Origin: Bog-756 sp963745955 | Lineage (GTDB): Bacteria; Actinomycetota; Acidimicrobiia; Acidimicrobiales; RAAP-2 | NCBI GenBank assembly: GCA_963745955.1 | Contig: CAVUZI010000006.1 | Span: forward strand, 186,001-250,000 | Reading direction: 5' to 3' | Length of the DNA stretch: 64,000 bases | Part shown: positions 1 to 8,258 of the stretch, in pieces | Numbering within the stretch: position 1 is the stretch's first letter | Layout of the letters: each line of letters opens with the position of its first letter | Translations under genes and position numbers: made by a program | Notes under the pieces: generated by a model | Databases searched by the model: none | Told to the model about the DNA's origin: nothing | Seen by the model: the letters and a program-made list of their open reading frames with translations, nothing else

Positions 1-1
1 C

Positions 2-148
2 GAGCATCCCCTGTCGTGGTGCTTCACCGAAGGCGCCGGGCGGGTCTTCTCCACCTCGCTCGGGCACTTCCCCTCAGCCTGGGAAAGCCCCGACTATCTC
101 CGCCATCTGGCCGGCGGCCTCGGGTGGCTGATCGGCGCGGACGGCTGA
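2..148 (+). CDS. ThuA-like domain protein, C-terminal end (partial)
   Basis: Only the last 48 codons and the stop are present; the gene enters from the left edge. The peptide contains PLSWCFTEGAGRVFSTSLGH and ends in a GLGWLIG segment, which matches the end of ThuA-like (trehalose-utilisation type) glutamine-amidotransferase-fold domains, where a conserved histidine follows the 'R-x-F-x-T-S-x-G-H' strand. These domains are linked to sugar catabolism, which suits the convergent glucosidase next door, but the substrate cannot be inferred. Moderate confidence because so little is visible. Confidence 0.55.
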   Translation, partial: EHPLSWCFTEGAGRVFSTSLGHFPSAWESPDYLRHLAGGLGWLIGADG

Positions 149-192
149 CGTTCCCCATCGGACCGTCCCGGTCGCGATTGCGGTCAGGCACC

Positions 193-234
193 GGCGGGCC
201 GGACACCGCCGGGCCGGACACCGGCGGGCCGACC
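193..234. repeat. 15-bp tandem repeat between convergent genes
   Basis: The unit GGCGGGCCGGACACC occurs at 193-207, with one mismatch at 208-222 and truncated from 223. It lies in the gap between the convergent ThuA-like end and the glucosidase, close to the glucosidase stop. The GC-rich units could fold, so a transcription-end role is possible but not shown. Confidence 0.7.
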
Positions 235-250
235 CCCCGCATGGGCCGCC

Positions 251-1859
251 TCAGCCGTCGCGCTCGGCTACCAGCCCCTCCCAGCCGCGCACGTTGAGCT
301 CCCCCTCGACACGTTGACCGTCACGACTGCGGTCGGTGCCGACCAGCACCCGACCGGAGAAGCCCTCGAGCGTCGCTTCCCCGTCCGACATGCCCACCAT
401 GACCACCACCCGGTCATCCCGGCTCCAGGCCCAGGCCCCCGGGCCGGCCGGCAACGACCGGTAGGTTCCCTGGCGGAGCTCGGGCGTGGACCGGCGCAAG
501 GCGATCAGATCGCGGGCCAGGCCCAGCATCGAGCCGGGATCGTCCCGCTGTGACTCGACGTTGTACCGGCCCAGGTCCCCGAACGGCAGCCACGGCTGCA
601 CCCCGGCGTCGGTGAACCCACCTCCGGAGACGCTGCTCCACTGCATCGGCGTCCGCATGGCGTCTCGTCCTGCGTAGGCCGGCCAGTACAGGACCCCGAG
701 CGGGTCCCGCATCAGATCGTGGGGCACGTCGGTGTCGACCTGTCCGATCTCGTCGCCCTGGTAGAGGACGGGCGTGCCCCGGAGGCACAGCAGCATGAGC
801 AGCGAGACGCGGGCCTTGGCGTCGTCACCCCCGGCCCAGCGGGTGGCGAACCGGGACATGTCGTGATTCGACCCGGTCCATGCCGGCCAGGCCCCGGCGG
901 GCAGGGCCAATTCGATGGCCTCGACGATGGCGCGCATCGCCTCCTGCTTCCAGCGGCGCGCTGATGAACGGGAAGTTGAAGGCCATGTGGAGCTCGTCCC
1001 CACCGTTGCCGTAATACGCGGCCAGGGCCTCCATCTGCTCCACCGGCGTCTCGCCCACCAGCACGCTCCCGGGGTACCCGTCGGCCAGTCGGCGCCAGTG
1101 CCTGATCACCTCGTGGACCTCGGGCCGGTTGGCGTTGTAGACCGACCGCTGGCCGAAGAGCTGTTCCTCGAACGTGTCCGTGTCGGTGGCAGGCGGGTTG
1201 TCCCGCAGCTGCGCGTCCTTGACGATCATGTTGCACACGTCGATGCGGAAGCCGGCCACCCCGCGATCGAGCCAGAACTCCATGATCCCGTCGAAGGCGG
1301 TCCGGACCTCGTCGTCCCACCAGTTGAGATCGGGCTGCTGGCGGAGATGGTTGTGGAGGTAGTACTGGCCGGTGGCCGCGTCGAGCGTCCAGGCCGGACC
1401 TCCGAAGCTGGACACCCAGTTGTTGGGAGGCGAGCCATCGGCTTTCGGATCGGCCCAGACGTACCAGTTGCGCCGGCGGGCGGTCGGCGACGAGCGGGAG
1501 TCGACGAACCACTCGTGCTCCTCACTGGTGTGGTTGGGCACGAGGTCCATGATCACGCGGAGGTCCCTGCGCCCGGCTTCGGCGATGAGGCGGTCTACGT
1601 CTTCCAGCGTGCCCAGTTCCGGGTCCACGGCGACGTAGTCGGCCACGTCGTAGCCCCAGTCGGCGTTGGGCGACACGGTGATCGGACTGAGCCAGATCCC
1701 GTCCACGCCCAGCCACTGGATGTAGTCGAGGTGTTGGATGATCCCGGGCAGGTCGCCGACGCCGTCACCGTTCGAGTCGGCGAACGAGCGGGGGTAGATC
1801 TGGTAGAGGACGCCGTCCTTCCACCACGGTGATCCGTCGATCCGGGAGCGGTCGGACAT
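251..1859 (-). CDS. GH13 alpha-glucosidase / oligo-1,6-glucosidase
   Basis: Hydrolyses terminal alpha-glucosidic bonds in oligosaccharides, by family in the cytoplasm. The N-terminus (WWKDGVLYQIYPRSF, then DLPGIIQHLDYIQWLGVDGI) is the classic start of the GH13 barrel. GFRIDV carries the nucleophile Asp, VLVGET the acid/base Glu, and SNHDMSRF the third catalytic Asp. One extra base near 955 breaks the frame after FPFISAP; the reading resumes at WKQEAMRAIVEAIE. Removing it gives 535 residues, normal for the family. I chose the ATG at 1859 because the conserved region begins within 12 residues. It lies 4 bp downstream of the PhyH gene on the same strand, so the two are probably co-transcribed. 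Confidence 0.9.
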
Positions 1860-1863
1860 CGGG

Positions 1864-2820
1864 CTAGGAAACACGTCCGCGGTCGGACCCGGCCCCGCCG
1901 GCCCCGGCGCCCGCAGCTGCATCGACGCCGGCCACGGCCCGGAGCCAGGGCGTCATGTCCAGCCGCGGGTACCGGGCGGCCACACCGGCCAACGTCTCCG
2001 GGTTCCAGTAGGGGTGGCCCGGCTCGGGGAACCCGAGGACGGTGAGCTGGCGGACGGTGGCATGGGGGACGAACCGGTGCCACGCCAGATCCTCGGCCGC
2101 CGACGGCCACGCCTGGGAGCCGAGCCAATCGGTGGCCGCCGGCTTGTAGGCCACATGGAGCAGGAACCGGGCGGCCCCCTTCGCTCTCAGGGACGTCCCG
2201 CGGTGGTAGACGTCGGGACGGTAGGCGAGCACCGAGCCGGCCGGGCCCGAGGCCGGCACTTCCGATGCATAGAGGGACGCGTACTCGTTCAGATCGAGGT
2301 ACGTGCGCTCCACCGGGATGTCCCGGGTGAGCCGACGTGACACCATCAAGGTGGCGGCGGTCTCAGGTGTGACGTCACTCAGGTAGACGAAGAGCTCGAG
2401 ATGCCGGTACCCGACATCGGTTCGGGGGACGACCAACGTGTGGTTGCCGTAGTCGACGTGCAGCAGCTGCTCGTAGTCGGGATCGCCGTCCGAGTACTTG
2501 GCGGTGGCGTGGCCCTGGTAGAGCCGAAGCTGCTCCGTCCCCAGCAGGTCCTCGGCCAGGGCGATGAGGCGTTCGTGCACGACCAGGCGGTTGAGCGCCA
2601 TTCCCTCGAACGGGAAGGAGGGTTTCTTCGCGTCCCAGCTGGCGTCGTAGCCGCTCCCTCCCGCCAGGCCGGCCTGGAAGGCCTCGGCCGTCGGAAACAG
2701 GCCCGGGAGCTCCGCCCGGGCGGCGGCGACATCGTCGGCGGGCAGAACGTGCTCCAGCACGCACCAGCCCTCCTCGTGCCAGTCGGCCCGCTGTTCCTCG
2801 TCGAGGATCAGGTCCTGCAT
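1864..2820 (-). CDS. Phytanoyl-CoA dioxygenase (PhyH) family protein
   Basis: Intact, 318 residues. PhyH proteins are Fe(II)/2-oxoglutarate-dependent hydroxylases. The metal-binding H-x-D is visible in LLHVDYGNHTLVVPR, and the distal His with the downstream Arg for 2-oxoglutarate in VYHRGTSLRAKGAARF. The final 20 residues are a low-complexity Ala/Gly tail. The start is the ATG at 2820 (MQDLILDEEQ), which leaves 50 bp to the upstream binding-protein gene. It precedes the glucosidase on the same strand with a 4-bp gap. The substrate is unknown; many bacterial members act on small molecules and not on phytanoyl-CoA. Confidence 0.85.
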   Translation of the reverse strand: MQDLILDEEQRADWHEEGWCVLEHVLPADDVAAARAELPGLFPTAEAFQAGLAGGSGYDASWDAKKPSFPFEGMALNRLVVHERLIALAEDLLGTEQLRLYQGHATAKYSDGDPDYEQLLHVDYGNHTLVVPRTDVGYRHLELFVYLSDVTPETAATLMVSRRLTRDIPVERTYLDLNEYASLYASEVPASGPAGSVLAYRPDVYHRGTSLRAKGAARFLLHVAYKPAATDWLGSQAWPSAAEDLAWHRFVPHATVRQLTVLGFPEPGHPYWNPETLAGVAARYPRLDMTPWLRAVAGVDAAAGAGAGGAGSDRGRVS

Positions 2821-2870
2821 CGGACCTGTATACCAGCGCCGGATGCGAGCAGGTACTTCCCGGTCGTGGG

Positions 2871-4400
2871 TCAGCCGGTGGGCAGCGGCAGCCAGGGCTG
2901 GACACCGATCCAGCACGTGAACTCGGGGATCTTGTCCTTGGGCATGTGGCACTGGGCCGAGGGCGGCGAGTTGATGTGCAACCTGACCACCTGGTACTTG
3001 ACGGGACCGTACCGCTTGTCCGGGCCGTAGCTGAGCACGGGGGTGTACGTGCCCGGGAAGTTCGTGATCTTGGACATGGCGGTGACGAAGGTGCGCCGGT
3101 TGAGATCGGCGCCGGCGTTCTTCGCCGCGGCGTCGAAGAGGGCGATGACCTGGCACCAGCCGGCGATGGGCCCCTGCTCCTCGATGTAGTCCTCCTGATT
3201 CCCGGGCGGGACCTGGGGGTAGGCCTTGTGCCAAACCGCCCAGCACGTGCGGAGACCGGGGTCGTAGCCGCCCTGGCTCTCGGGCCGGTCGTCGTCGATA
3301 CCGCCCAGGGTCTCGGTGGTCAGGCCCTCCTGGCCGTTGAGGGCCTTGGCGTAGGGCACGGGCAGGAGCCCGAGGGCGGTCTCGATGCTCTCCTCGTAAT
3401 CGCTCAACAGGAGCTTCGGGAACCACTGCTGGGCGGTCTCGGCCTGCAGCACCGGGTAGAAGACGTTGAACGGTATGAGGGGGATGACCGAGGTGACACC
3501 GGCGGTGCGAAGCTGCTGGATGACCAGGGGGGCCTCGGCGTCGGTGGTCGAGGTGTCGTCCGGGTTGGCATCGATGGTCTTCACCACCGGGGTGACGCCG
3601 GCCCGGCGCAGGTCGGGAAGGAGGTAGTCGTCGAGGGCGACCTGGTCCGATGCCCGGTCGCCGGCGATGACGCCCACCTTGATGCTGCCGCCGAGCAGAT
3701 CGGCGCTCAACCCCCAGTTGACCACGGCCTGGAGGATGGTGGCCTGGTCGGGCCCGGTCCACCACAGGTAGGGCGAGCCCTGGTTCGTCCAGTTGGTGAC
3801 GGTGGTCCACTGGCCGATGAACGGCGTCTGGCCCTCCTGGGTTACGCAGAGCTCGTCGTCGCCGGTCCAGTCCCCGAGCCCGTCCAGCACGGCGAACACC
3901 GCCGGCGAACCCTCGGTCCAGGTCTTGCACAGTGACCGCATCTCGGTCTCGTTGGTGGGGTCGAAGGTGGTGATGATGGGGTTGATCTTCCGGCCGTTGA
4001 TGCCCCCCTTGTCGTTGATCTGCTTGATGAAGAGGTCGATGGCCTTGGTCTGCTCCCCGAACTCGACGTCGGCCTCGAATCCCTCCTTGCCGGCCAGCGA
4101 GTTGAGGGCGACCACCGGGAAGACGACGTTGATGCCGTGCTTGGTGACGCCCCGTGACGAGGTGCTGGCCGAGCTCACCGGGCTCGGGCCTGACCCGGTT
4201 GTCCCCCCGGTCGCCTGGACCTGGACCGTTCCCGGCGCGGACGAGGCCGTCGGGGACGTGGCCACCCAGACCGTGGTACCCACGATGACCGCCACGACCA
4301 GCACGACGGTACGGATCTGGGTGGAGCGTGGGCGCCGGACGAAGTGACCCCATGATCGGGTCAGCCCTCCCAGTGGGTTCCACCGGGTCGGTCCACTCAT
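2871..4400 (-). CDS. Periplasmic-binding-protein (Leu/Ile/Val type) solute receptor, orphan
   Basis: 509 residues, intact. A basic N-terminus is followed by a hydrophobic segment (TVVLVVAVIVGTTVWVA, about residues 30-46), giving an exported or membrane-anchored receptor; no lipobox Cys is visible. The mature part has features of the type-I fold seen in branched-chain amino acid receptors (AIDLFIKQINDKGGINGRKI; VKTIDANPDDTSTTDAEAPL). The start is the ATG at 4400, since AAGGAG lies about 8 nt upstream; an ATG at 4406 is too close to that site. No permease adjoins it and the next genes are a divergent exporter, so it is either an orphan receptor or shares the Liv-type permease near 31 kb. Confidence 0.82.
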   Translation of the reverse strand: MSGPTRWNPLGGLTRSWGHFVRRPRSTQIRTVVLVVAVIVGTTVWVATSPTASSAPGTVQVQATGGTTGSGPSPVSSASTSSRGVTKHGINVVFPVVALNSLAGKEGFEADVEFGEQTKAIDLFIKQINDKGGINGRKINPIITTFDPTNETEMRSLCKTWTEGSPAVFAVLDGLGDWTGDDELCVTQEGQTPFIGQWTTVTNWTNQGSPYLWWTGPDQATILQAVVNWGLSADLLGGSIKVGVIAGDRASDQVALDDYLLPDLRRAGVTPVVKTIDANPDDTSTTDAEAPLVIQQLRTAGVTSVIPLIPFNVFYPVLQAETAQQWFPKLLLSDYEESIETALGLLPVPYAKALNGQEGLTTETLGGIDDDRPESQGGYDPGLRTCWAVWHKAYPQVPPGNQEDYIEEQGPIAGWCQVIALFDAAAKNAGADLNRRTFVTAMSKITNFPGTYTPVLSYGPDKRYGPVKYQVVRLHINSPPSAQCHMPKDKIPEFTCWIGVQPWLPLPTG

Positions 4401-4467
4401 GTGCATCGCTCCTTCTGGTGCGCCCAGCTGCGCCGGGAAAGCCTGCCCGGCACGGTCCCCTCGCGCC

Positions 4468-4477
4468 GTCACGTGAC
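4468..4477. promoter_or_regulatory. Palindrome GTCACGTGAC in a divergent promoter region
   Basis: A perfect 10-bp palindrome sits in the 205-bp gap between the divergent binding-protein gene (start 4400) and the exporter ATPase (start 4606). Position and symmetry suit a repressor or activator site serving one or both genes. No regulator is adjacent, so the assignment is by position only. Confidence 0.35.
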
Positions 4478-4605
4478 CCGCAACGTGTGCCGCGTGCCGT
4501 CAGTACCGTATCGTCGTCGACGACCGAGGACTCGTCGAACTCCGCCGGTGGCATTGCCCATCCCGGGCGACCACGCACACATCCCGGGCAAGGAGAGCGC
4601 AGGAC

Positions 4606-5682
4606 ATGAACGGTGGGGCTCACGATCGGGCAAGCGGAGCGTTCCCGCGCGTCGAGCCGCCCCCATCGACCGGCGAACGCCCCGGTCGGCGGCCGCCTCC
4701 TGGCGAGGGTCCGTATGCCGTCGAGGTGGCCGACCTGGTCAAGCGGTACCCGAAGGCTCCGACGGACTCGTTGGCGGGGGTGACGTTCCAGGTGCGGCGG
4801 GGTGAGGTGTTCGGCTTTCTCGGGCCCAACGGTGCCGGGAAGACCACGACGATCGGGATATTGACCACCCGGATCCGTCCCACCCGGGGCCGAGCCCTCG
4901 TGGCCGGCGTCGACGTGGTCGCCGATCCTGTCGGGGCGCGACGCGTGCTCGGCGTGGTCCCCCAGCAGAACAATCTCGACCGGTCCCTGTCGGTCCGCCA
5001 GAACCTGCTCTTCCACGCCAGCTATCACGGCGTGCCCAGAGGACGCCGGCGACAGCTGGCCGACCACCTGCTCGAACAGTTCGGACTGGCCGACAGGTCC
5101 GGCGGCCGGCCCGACGATTTCTCCGGCGGACAGATCCAGCGCATGATGATCGCCCGTGCCCTGATGCACGCACCGGCCGTGCTGTTCCTCGACGAGCCGT
5201 CCACCGGGCTCGATCCGGCCGCCCGGCTCTTCCTGTGGGAGAAGGTGGCCGAGCTCAGGGCGGGTGGGACCACCGTGGTCATCACCACCCACGACATGGA
5301 CGAGGCCGCCACCTTGAGCGATCGCGTCGCCATCATCGACCACGGAACGTTGCTGGCCCTCGACACACCTGGCGCGCTGGTCCGGGGCATGACCGGCGAG
5401 CGGACCCTCGACTGCACCATCGAGCGAGGCCCGGGGACCGACGCGGCCACGGTCGCTGCCGCGGTCGGATCGCTCGCCGGGGTGAGCCAGATCGAGCCGC
5501 TGGACGATCCGGGGGGAAGCGGATGGCGGCTGCGAATCTACGTCGAAGGCGAGGCTGCCTCCTTCGTGGCTCCGGTGGCCCAGGCCATCAGCGCCGCCGG
5601 AGGACGGCTCACCGATGCCCGGCTGGGTGAGCCGAACCTCGAGGACGTCTTCATCCATCTCACCGGAAGGGCACTGCGTTGA
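4606..5682 (+). CDS. ABC-2 type exporter ATP-binding protein (DrrA/CcmA-like)
   Basis: 358 residues, intact. Powers efflux with the permease that follows. Motifs in order: Walker A GPNGAGKTT (about residue 78), Q-loop VVPQQNNLD, signature DFSGGQIQR, Walker B AVLFLDEPSTGLDP, and switch His in ITTHDMDEAATLSD. A C-terminal domain ends with the 'LEDVFIHLTGRALR' segment typical of the daunorubicin-resistance ATPase subfamily. The first 40 residues form a Pro/Gly-rich extension not needed for the fold. The start ATG at 4606 has AGGAG at 4591-4595. The stop overlaps the TTG start of the permease (TTGA), so the pair is translationally coupled. Drug or lipid export is typical; the cargo is unknown. 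Confidence 0.92.
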   Translation: MNGGAHDRASGAFPRVEPPPSTGERPGRRPPPGEGPYAVEVADLVKRYPKAPTDSLAGVTFQVRRGEVFGFLGPNGAGKTTTIGILTTRIRPTRGRALVAGVDVVADPVGARRVLGVVPQQNNLDRSLSVRQNLLFHASYHGVPRGRRRQLADHLLEQFGLADRSGGRPDDFSGGQIQRMMIARALMHAPAVLFLDEPSTGLDPAARLFLWEKVAELRAGGTTVVITTHDMDEAATLSDRVAIIDHGTLLALDTPGALVRGMTGERTLDCTIERGPGTDAATVAAAVGSLAGVSQIEPLDDPGGSGWRLRIYVEGEAASFVAPVAQAISAAGGRLTDARLGEPNLEDVFIHLTGRALR

Positions 5683-6509
5683 GCACCGCACGAACCGACC
5701 CGGCGGAGCCGGTGGCCGCCCTCGAGCACCTCCCCCACTGGGGTCCCGGGCGGACCTTTGGGGCCATCCTCCGACGCGATCTCTTCGTCACCGGGCGCGA
5801 GTTCCCGGTCTTCCTGGCCCAGGTGATCCTGCAGCCCCTCTTCCTGCTGTTCGTGTTCGGCAAGGTGCTCACCGAACTCGGCTACGCCAGACCCGGATAC
5901 GAGGAGGTGCTCTTCCCCGGTCTGGTGGCGCTGGCCGCCGTGCTCACCGGGCTGCAGAGCACCGCCCTCCCGCTGGTGATCGAGTTCTCCTACAGCAACG
6001 AGATCGAGGACCGCCTGCTGGCCCCTCTCCCCATCGGCGCCGTCGCCGTCGAGAAGGTGGTCTTCGCAGCCATGAGGGCGTGTGTGGCGGCAGCGGTGAT
6101 GTTCCCGGTCGGCGTGTGGATCCTGGGCTCGATCCCCTGGCGGGCGTCGACGGGGCCGGCTGTGGTGGCGATGATCGTCCTCGGCGCCCTGCTGGGGGCG
6201 GCCATGGGTCTCATCCTCGGCACCTATGTACCGCCCAACCGGATCAGCGTCACCTTGACCCTGGTTCTGACACCTCTCATCTTCACCGGCTCCAGCCAGT
6301 ACCCGTGGCCCTCGCTCGGTCACATCCGGTGGTTCCAGGTGGTGTCGGCCCTCAATCCGATGACCTACGTGAGCGAGGGCCTGCGCGGCCTCATGGCGCC
6401 GAACGTGCCTCACATCCAGACCTGGATCTGCTTTGTGGTGGCCATCGGATCCTTGGTCGTCCTCATGGTCGTCGGCATGGCCGGCTTCCGGCGACGAGCC
6501 CTCGGGTGA
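5679..6509 (+). CDS. ABC-2 type transporter permease
   Basis: 276 residues with about six membrane segments, for example VFLAQVILQPLFLLFVFG, a stretch around ACVAAAVMFPVGVWIL, MIVLGALLGAAMGLILGTYV, and the C-terminal ICFVVAIGSLVVLMVVGMA. The NPMTYVSEGLRGLM motif is characteristic of ABC-2 permeases. The TTG start at 5679 overlaps the ATPase stop by four bases. Together the two genes make a minimal homodimeric DrrAB-type exporter in the cytoplasmic membrane. Confidence 0.9.
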   Translation: MSTARTDPAEPVAALEHLPHWGPGRTFGAILRRDLFVTGREFPVFLAQVILQPLFLLFVFGKVLTELGYARPGYEEVLFPGLVALAAVLTGLQSTALPLVIEFSYSNEIEDRLLAPLPIGAVAVEKVVFAAMRACVAAAVMFPVGVWILGSIPWRASTGPAVVAMIVLGALLGAAMGLILGTYVPPNRISVTLTLVLTPLIFTGSSQYPWPSLGHIRWFQVVSALNPMTYVSEGLRGLMAPNVPHIQTWICFVVAIGSLVVLMVVGMAGFRRRALG

Positions 6510-6538
6510 CGGTCCAGCTGCTCCGTTACGCTGCCCCC

Positions 6539-6631
6539 ATGGACGACGGCCCTGCCACTGACGACGACCCTGCTATGGACGACGGCCCTGCCATGGACGG
6601 CGACCCTGCAGCGACGGCGACCCGGCGATGA
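6539..6631 (+). CDS. Possible 30-residue leader peptide made of repeats
   Basis: An ATG at 6539 opens a 30-codon frame that reads as near-copies of a six-residue unit (DDGPAT, DDDPAM, DDGPAM, DGDPAA). Its TGA at 6629-6631 overlaps the ATG of the PIG-L gene at 6628. The DNA is an imperfect 18-bp tandem repeat. The exact overlap suggests translational coupling, but there is no strong ribosome-binding site and the composition is odd, so it may be non-coding repeat DNA in which the frame stays open. Confidence 0.3.
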   Translation: MDDGPATDDDPAMDDGPAMDGDPAATATRR

Positions 6632-7437
6632 CGGCGACCCGGGACGACAAAGAGCTCTGGGGACTCCTCGATCCCTCCGTATTGGCCTCGATCGTGGTGG
6701 TATCACCCCACTTCGACGACGCCGCCCTCGGCGCGGCCCACCTGCTCACCTCCCACCCCGGCAGCACGGTGATCACCGTGCTGGGCGGCCGCCCACCGTC
6801 CTATCCGGAGACGGTGACGTCCTGGGACGCAGCCGGCGGATTCCGGTCCGGCGACGACGTGGTGGGGGCGAGACAGGAGGAGGACCGGGCGGCCATGGCG
6901 TCGATGCAGGCCACGCCGGTCTGGCTCGAGTTCCCCGACCACCAGTATCTGGCTGCGGACGGGCGGCCGACACCCGCCGAGGTGGCCCCGCCCCTCCGCC
7001 AGGCCATTGTCGCCACCGGAGCCAGTGCGGTGTTCCTGCCCATGGGGCTGGCCAACCCCGATCACGTGTTGACCCACGACGCCGGTCTGCAGGCCCGAGC
7101 GGCCCTGGTCGAAGAAGGCAGCGATCTGAGCTGGTTCTGCTACGAGGACGCCGGCTACAAGCATCTCCCCGGCCTCCTGGCCTGGCGGATCTCGAAGCTC
7201 TTCCGCAGCGGACTGTGGCCCACGCCGGCCGTCGTCCCGGTGGAACCGGACATGGCGGCCAAGCGAACGGCCATCTGGAAGTACGCCAGCCAGGTGGCCC
7301 CGCTGGAGCGCGACCACCTGCTGTCCGAACGCCTGGACGCCAACGTGCCCGAGCCGTACTGGCGGCTGGCCCCTCCGCCGCCGGGCTGGGAACGCCTAAC
7401 CTCGGCAGATGATCTCGATGGCCGCCGGACCGACTGA
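6628..7437 (+). CDS. PIG-L (LmbE-type) zinc deacetylase
   Basis: 269 residues, intact. The family hydrolyses N-acetyl or related amides on amino sugars and their conjugates (MshB, Mca and LmbE are relatives). The zinc site is visible as SPHFDDAALG near residue 26 and the second motif as NPDHVLTHD near residue 142. An aromatic, Pro-rich C-terminus follows. The start is the ATG at 6628, overlapping a short repeat-rich frame. The SDR follows after 56 bp, so these may form one transcript with the alcohol dehydrogenase. A role in mycothiol or sugar-conjugate metabolism is possible but not demonstrated here. Confidence 0.88.
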   Translation: MTATRDDKELWGLLDPSVLASIVVVSPHFDDAALGAAHLLTSHPGSTVITVLGGRPPSYPETVTSWDAAGGFRSGDDVVGARQEEDRAAMASMQATPVWLEFPDHQYLAADGRPTPAEVAPPLRQAIVATGASAVFLPMGLANPDHVLTHDAGLQARAALVEEGSDLSWFCYEDAGYKHLPGLLAWRISKLFRSGLWPTPAVVPVEPDMAAKRTAIWKYASQVAPLERDHLLSERLDANVPEPYWRLAPPPPGWERLTSADDLDGRRTD

Positions 7438-7493
7438 ACCCGACCAACGTCTCCGACCCACCCCTTCGGGAAGGCCGGCATGACGGGTTCGAT

Positions 7494-8258
7494 ATGAGCA
7501 CCGCCCTCGTCACCGGTGCCTCCTCGGGGATCGGAGCCGCCACCGCCCGGCTCCTCGCCGAGCAGGGGACGACCGTCGCGCTGGTGGCCCGGCGCCCGGA
7601 CCGGCTGGCGCAGGTCCTGGTTGACTGCCAGGTCGGGGCGCCCCGCTCCCGATCGTGGGCCGCCGACCTGTCCGACCCGGAGGAGGCCGCCGCCCTCAGC
7701 CTACGGATCTGGGACGAGCTCGGCCCTCTCGACGTGATCATCAACAACGCGGGCATCCCCATGCGGCGCCCGGCCGAACGCTTGACGATGGCCGAAGTCG
7801 AGCGGGTCATGACCGTCAACTACCTCTCCCCGGTGGCCATCACCCTGGCCCTGCTGCCGCGACTGCTCGCCCGCGGCTCGGGGACCATCGTCAACGTCTC
7901 GAGCCTCGGGGGCCGGCTGGGGATCGCCACCGAGGCCGCCTACAGCGCTTCGAAATTCGCGCTGGCCGGATGGAGCGAGGCGCTGGCCGCCGATCTGGTC
8001 GGAACCGGCGTCTCCGTGCGTCTGGTGCTGCCGGGGAGCATCGACACAGAGATCTGGGACCAGCCCGACAACGATCCCCCCATCTACACCGGACCGCTCG
8101 TCCCGGCGGAGGAGGTCGCCGCCGGCATCGTCGAGTGCGTCGACAGCGACCTGTTCGAGCACTACCTCCCGGACATGCGGGCCGTCGTGGAGATGAAGAC
8201 CAGGGACTTCGACGGCTTCGTCGCCGGCATGCGGGCCATGGCCGACAAGAAGTCATGA
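7494..8258 (+). CDS. Short-chain dehydrogenase/reductase
   Basis: 254 residues, intact. NAD(P)-binding TGASSGIGAATA near residue 7; IINNAG strand; catalytic Ser in VNVSSLGG; YSASK provides the Tyr and Lys. A substrate-loop segment with PGSIDTEIWDQPDNDPP follows. The C-terminal region (EMKTRDFDGFVAGMRAMA) resembles classical SDRs that act on alcohols or lipid-derived ketones. The stop overlaps the likely ATG start of the zinc alcohol dehydrogenase (ATGA at 8255-8258), so the two are translationally coupled oxidoreductases. Confidence 0.9.
   Translation: MSTALVTGASSGIGAATARLLAEQGTTVALVARRPDRLAQVLVDCQVGAPRSRSWAADLSDPEEAAALSLRIWDELGPLDVIINNAGIPMRRPAERLTMAEVERVMTVNYLSPVAITLALLPRLLARGSGTIVNVSSLGGRLGIATEAAYSASKFALAGWSEALAADLVGTGVSVRLVLPGSIDTEIWDQPDNDPPIYTGPLVPAEEVAAGIVECVDSDLFEHYLPDMRAVVEMKTRDFDGFVAGMRAMADKKS

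Noticed and set aside
1864..5691. A single 1275-codon open frame on the minus strand across the binding-protein and exporter region.
   Set aside because: Only its last ~318 codons encode a recognisable protein (PhyH). The rest lies antisense to the exporter ATPase or in the wrong frame of the binding-protein gene; such long open shadows are expected in GC-rich DNA.
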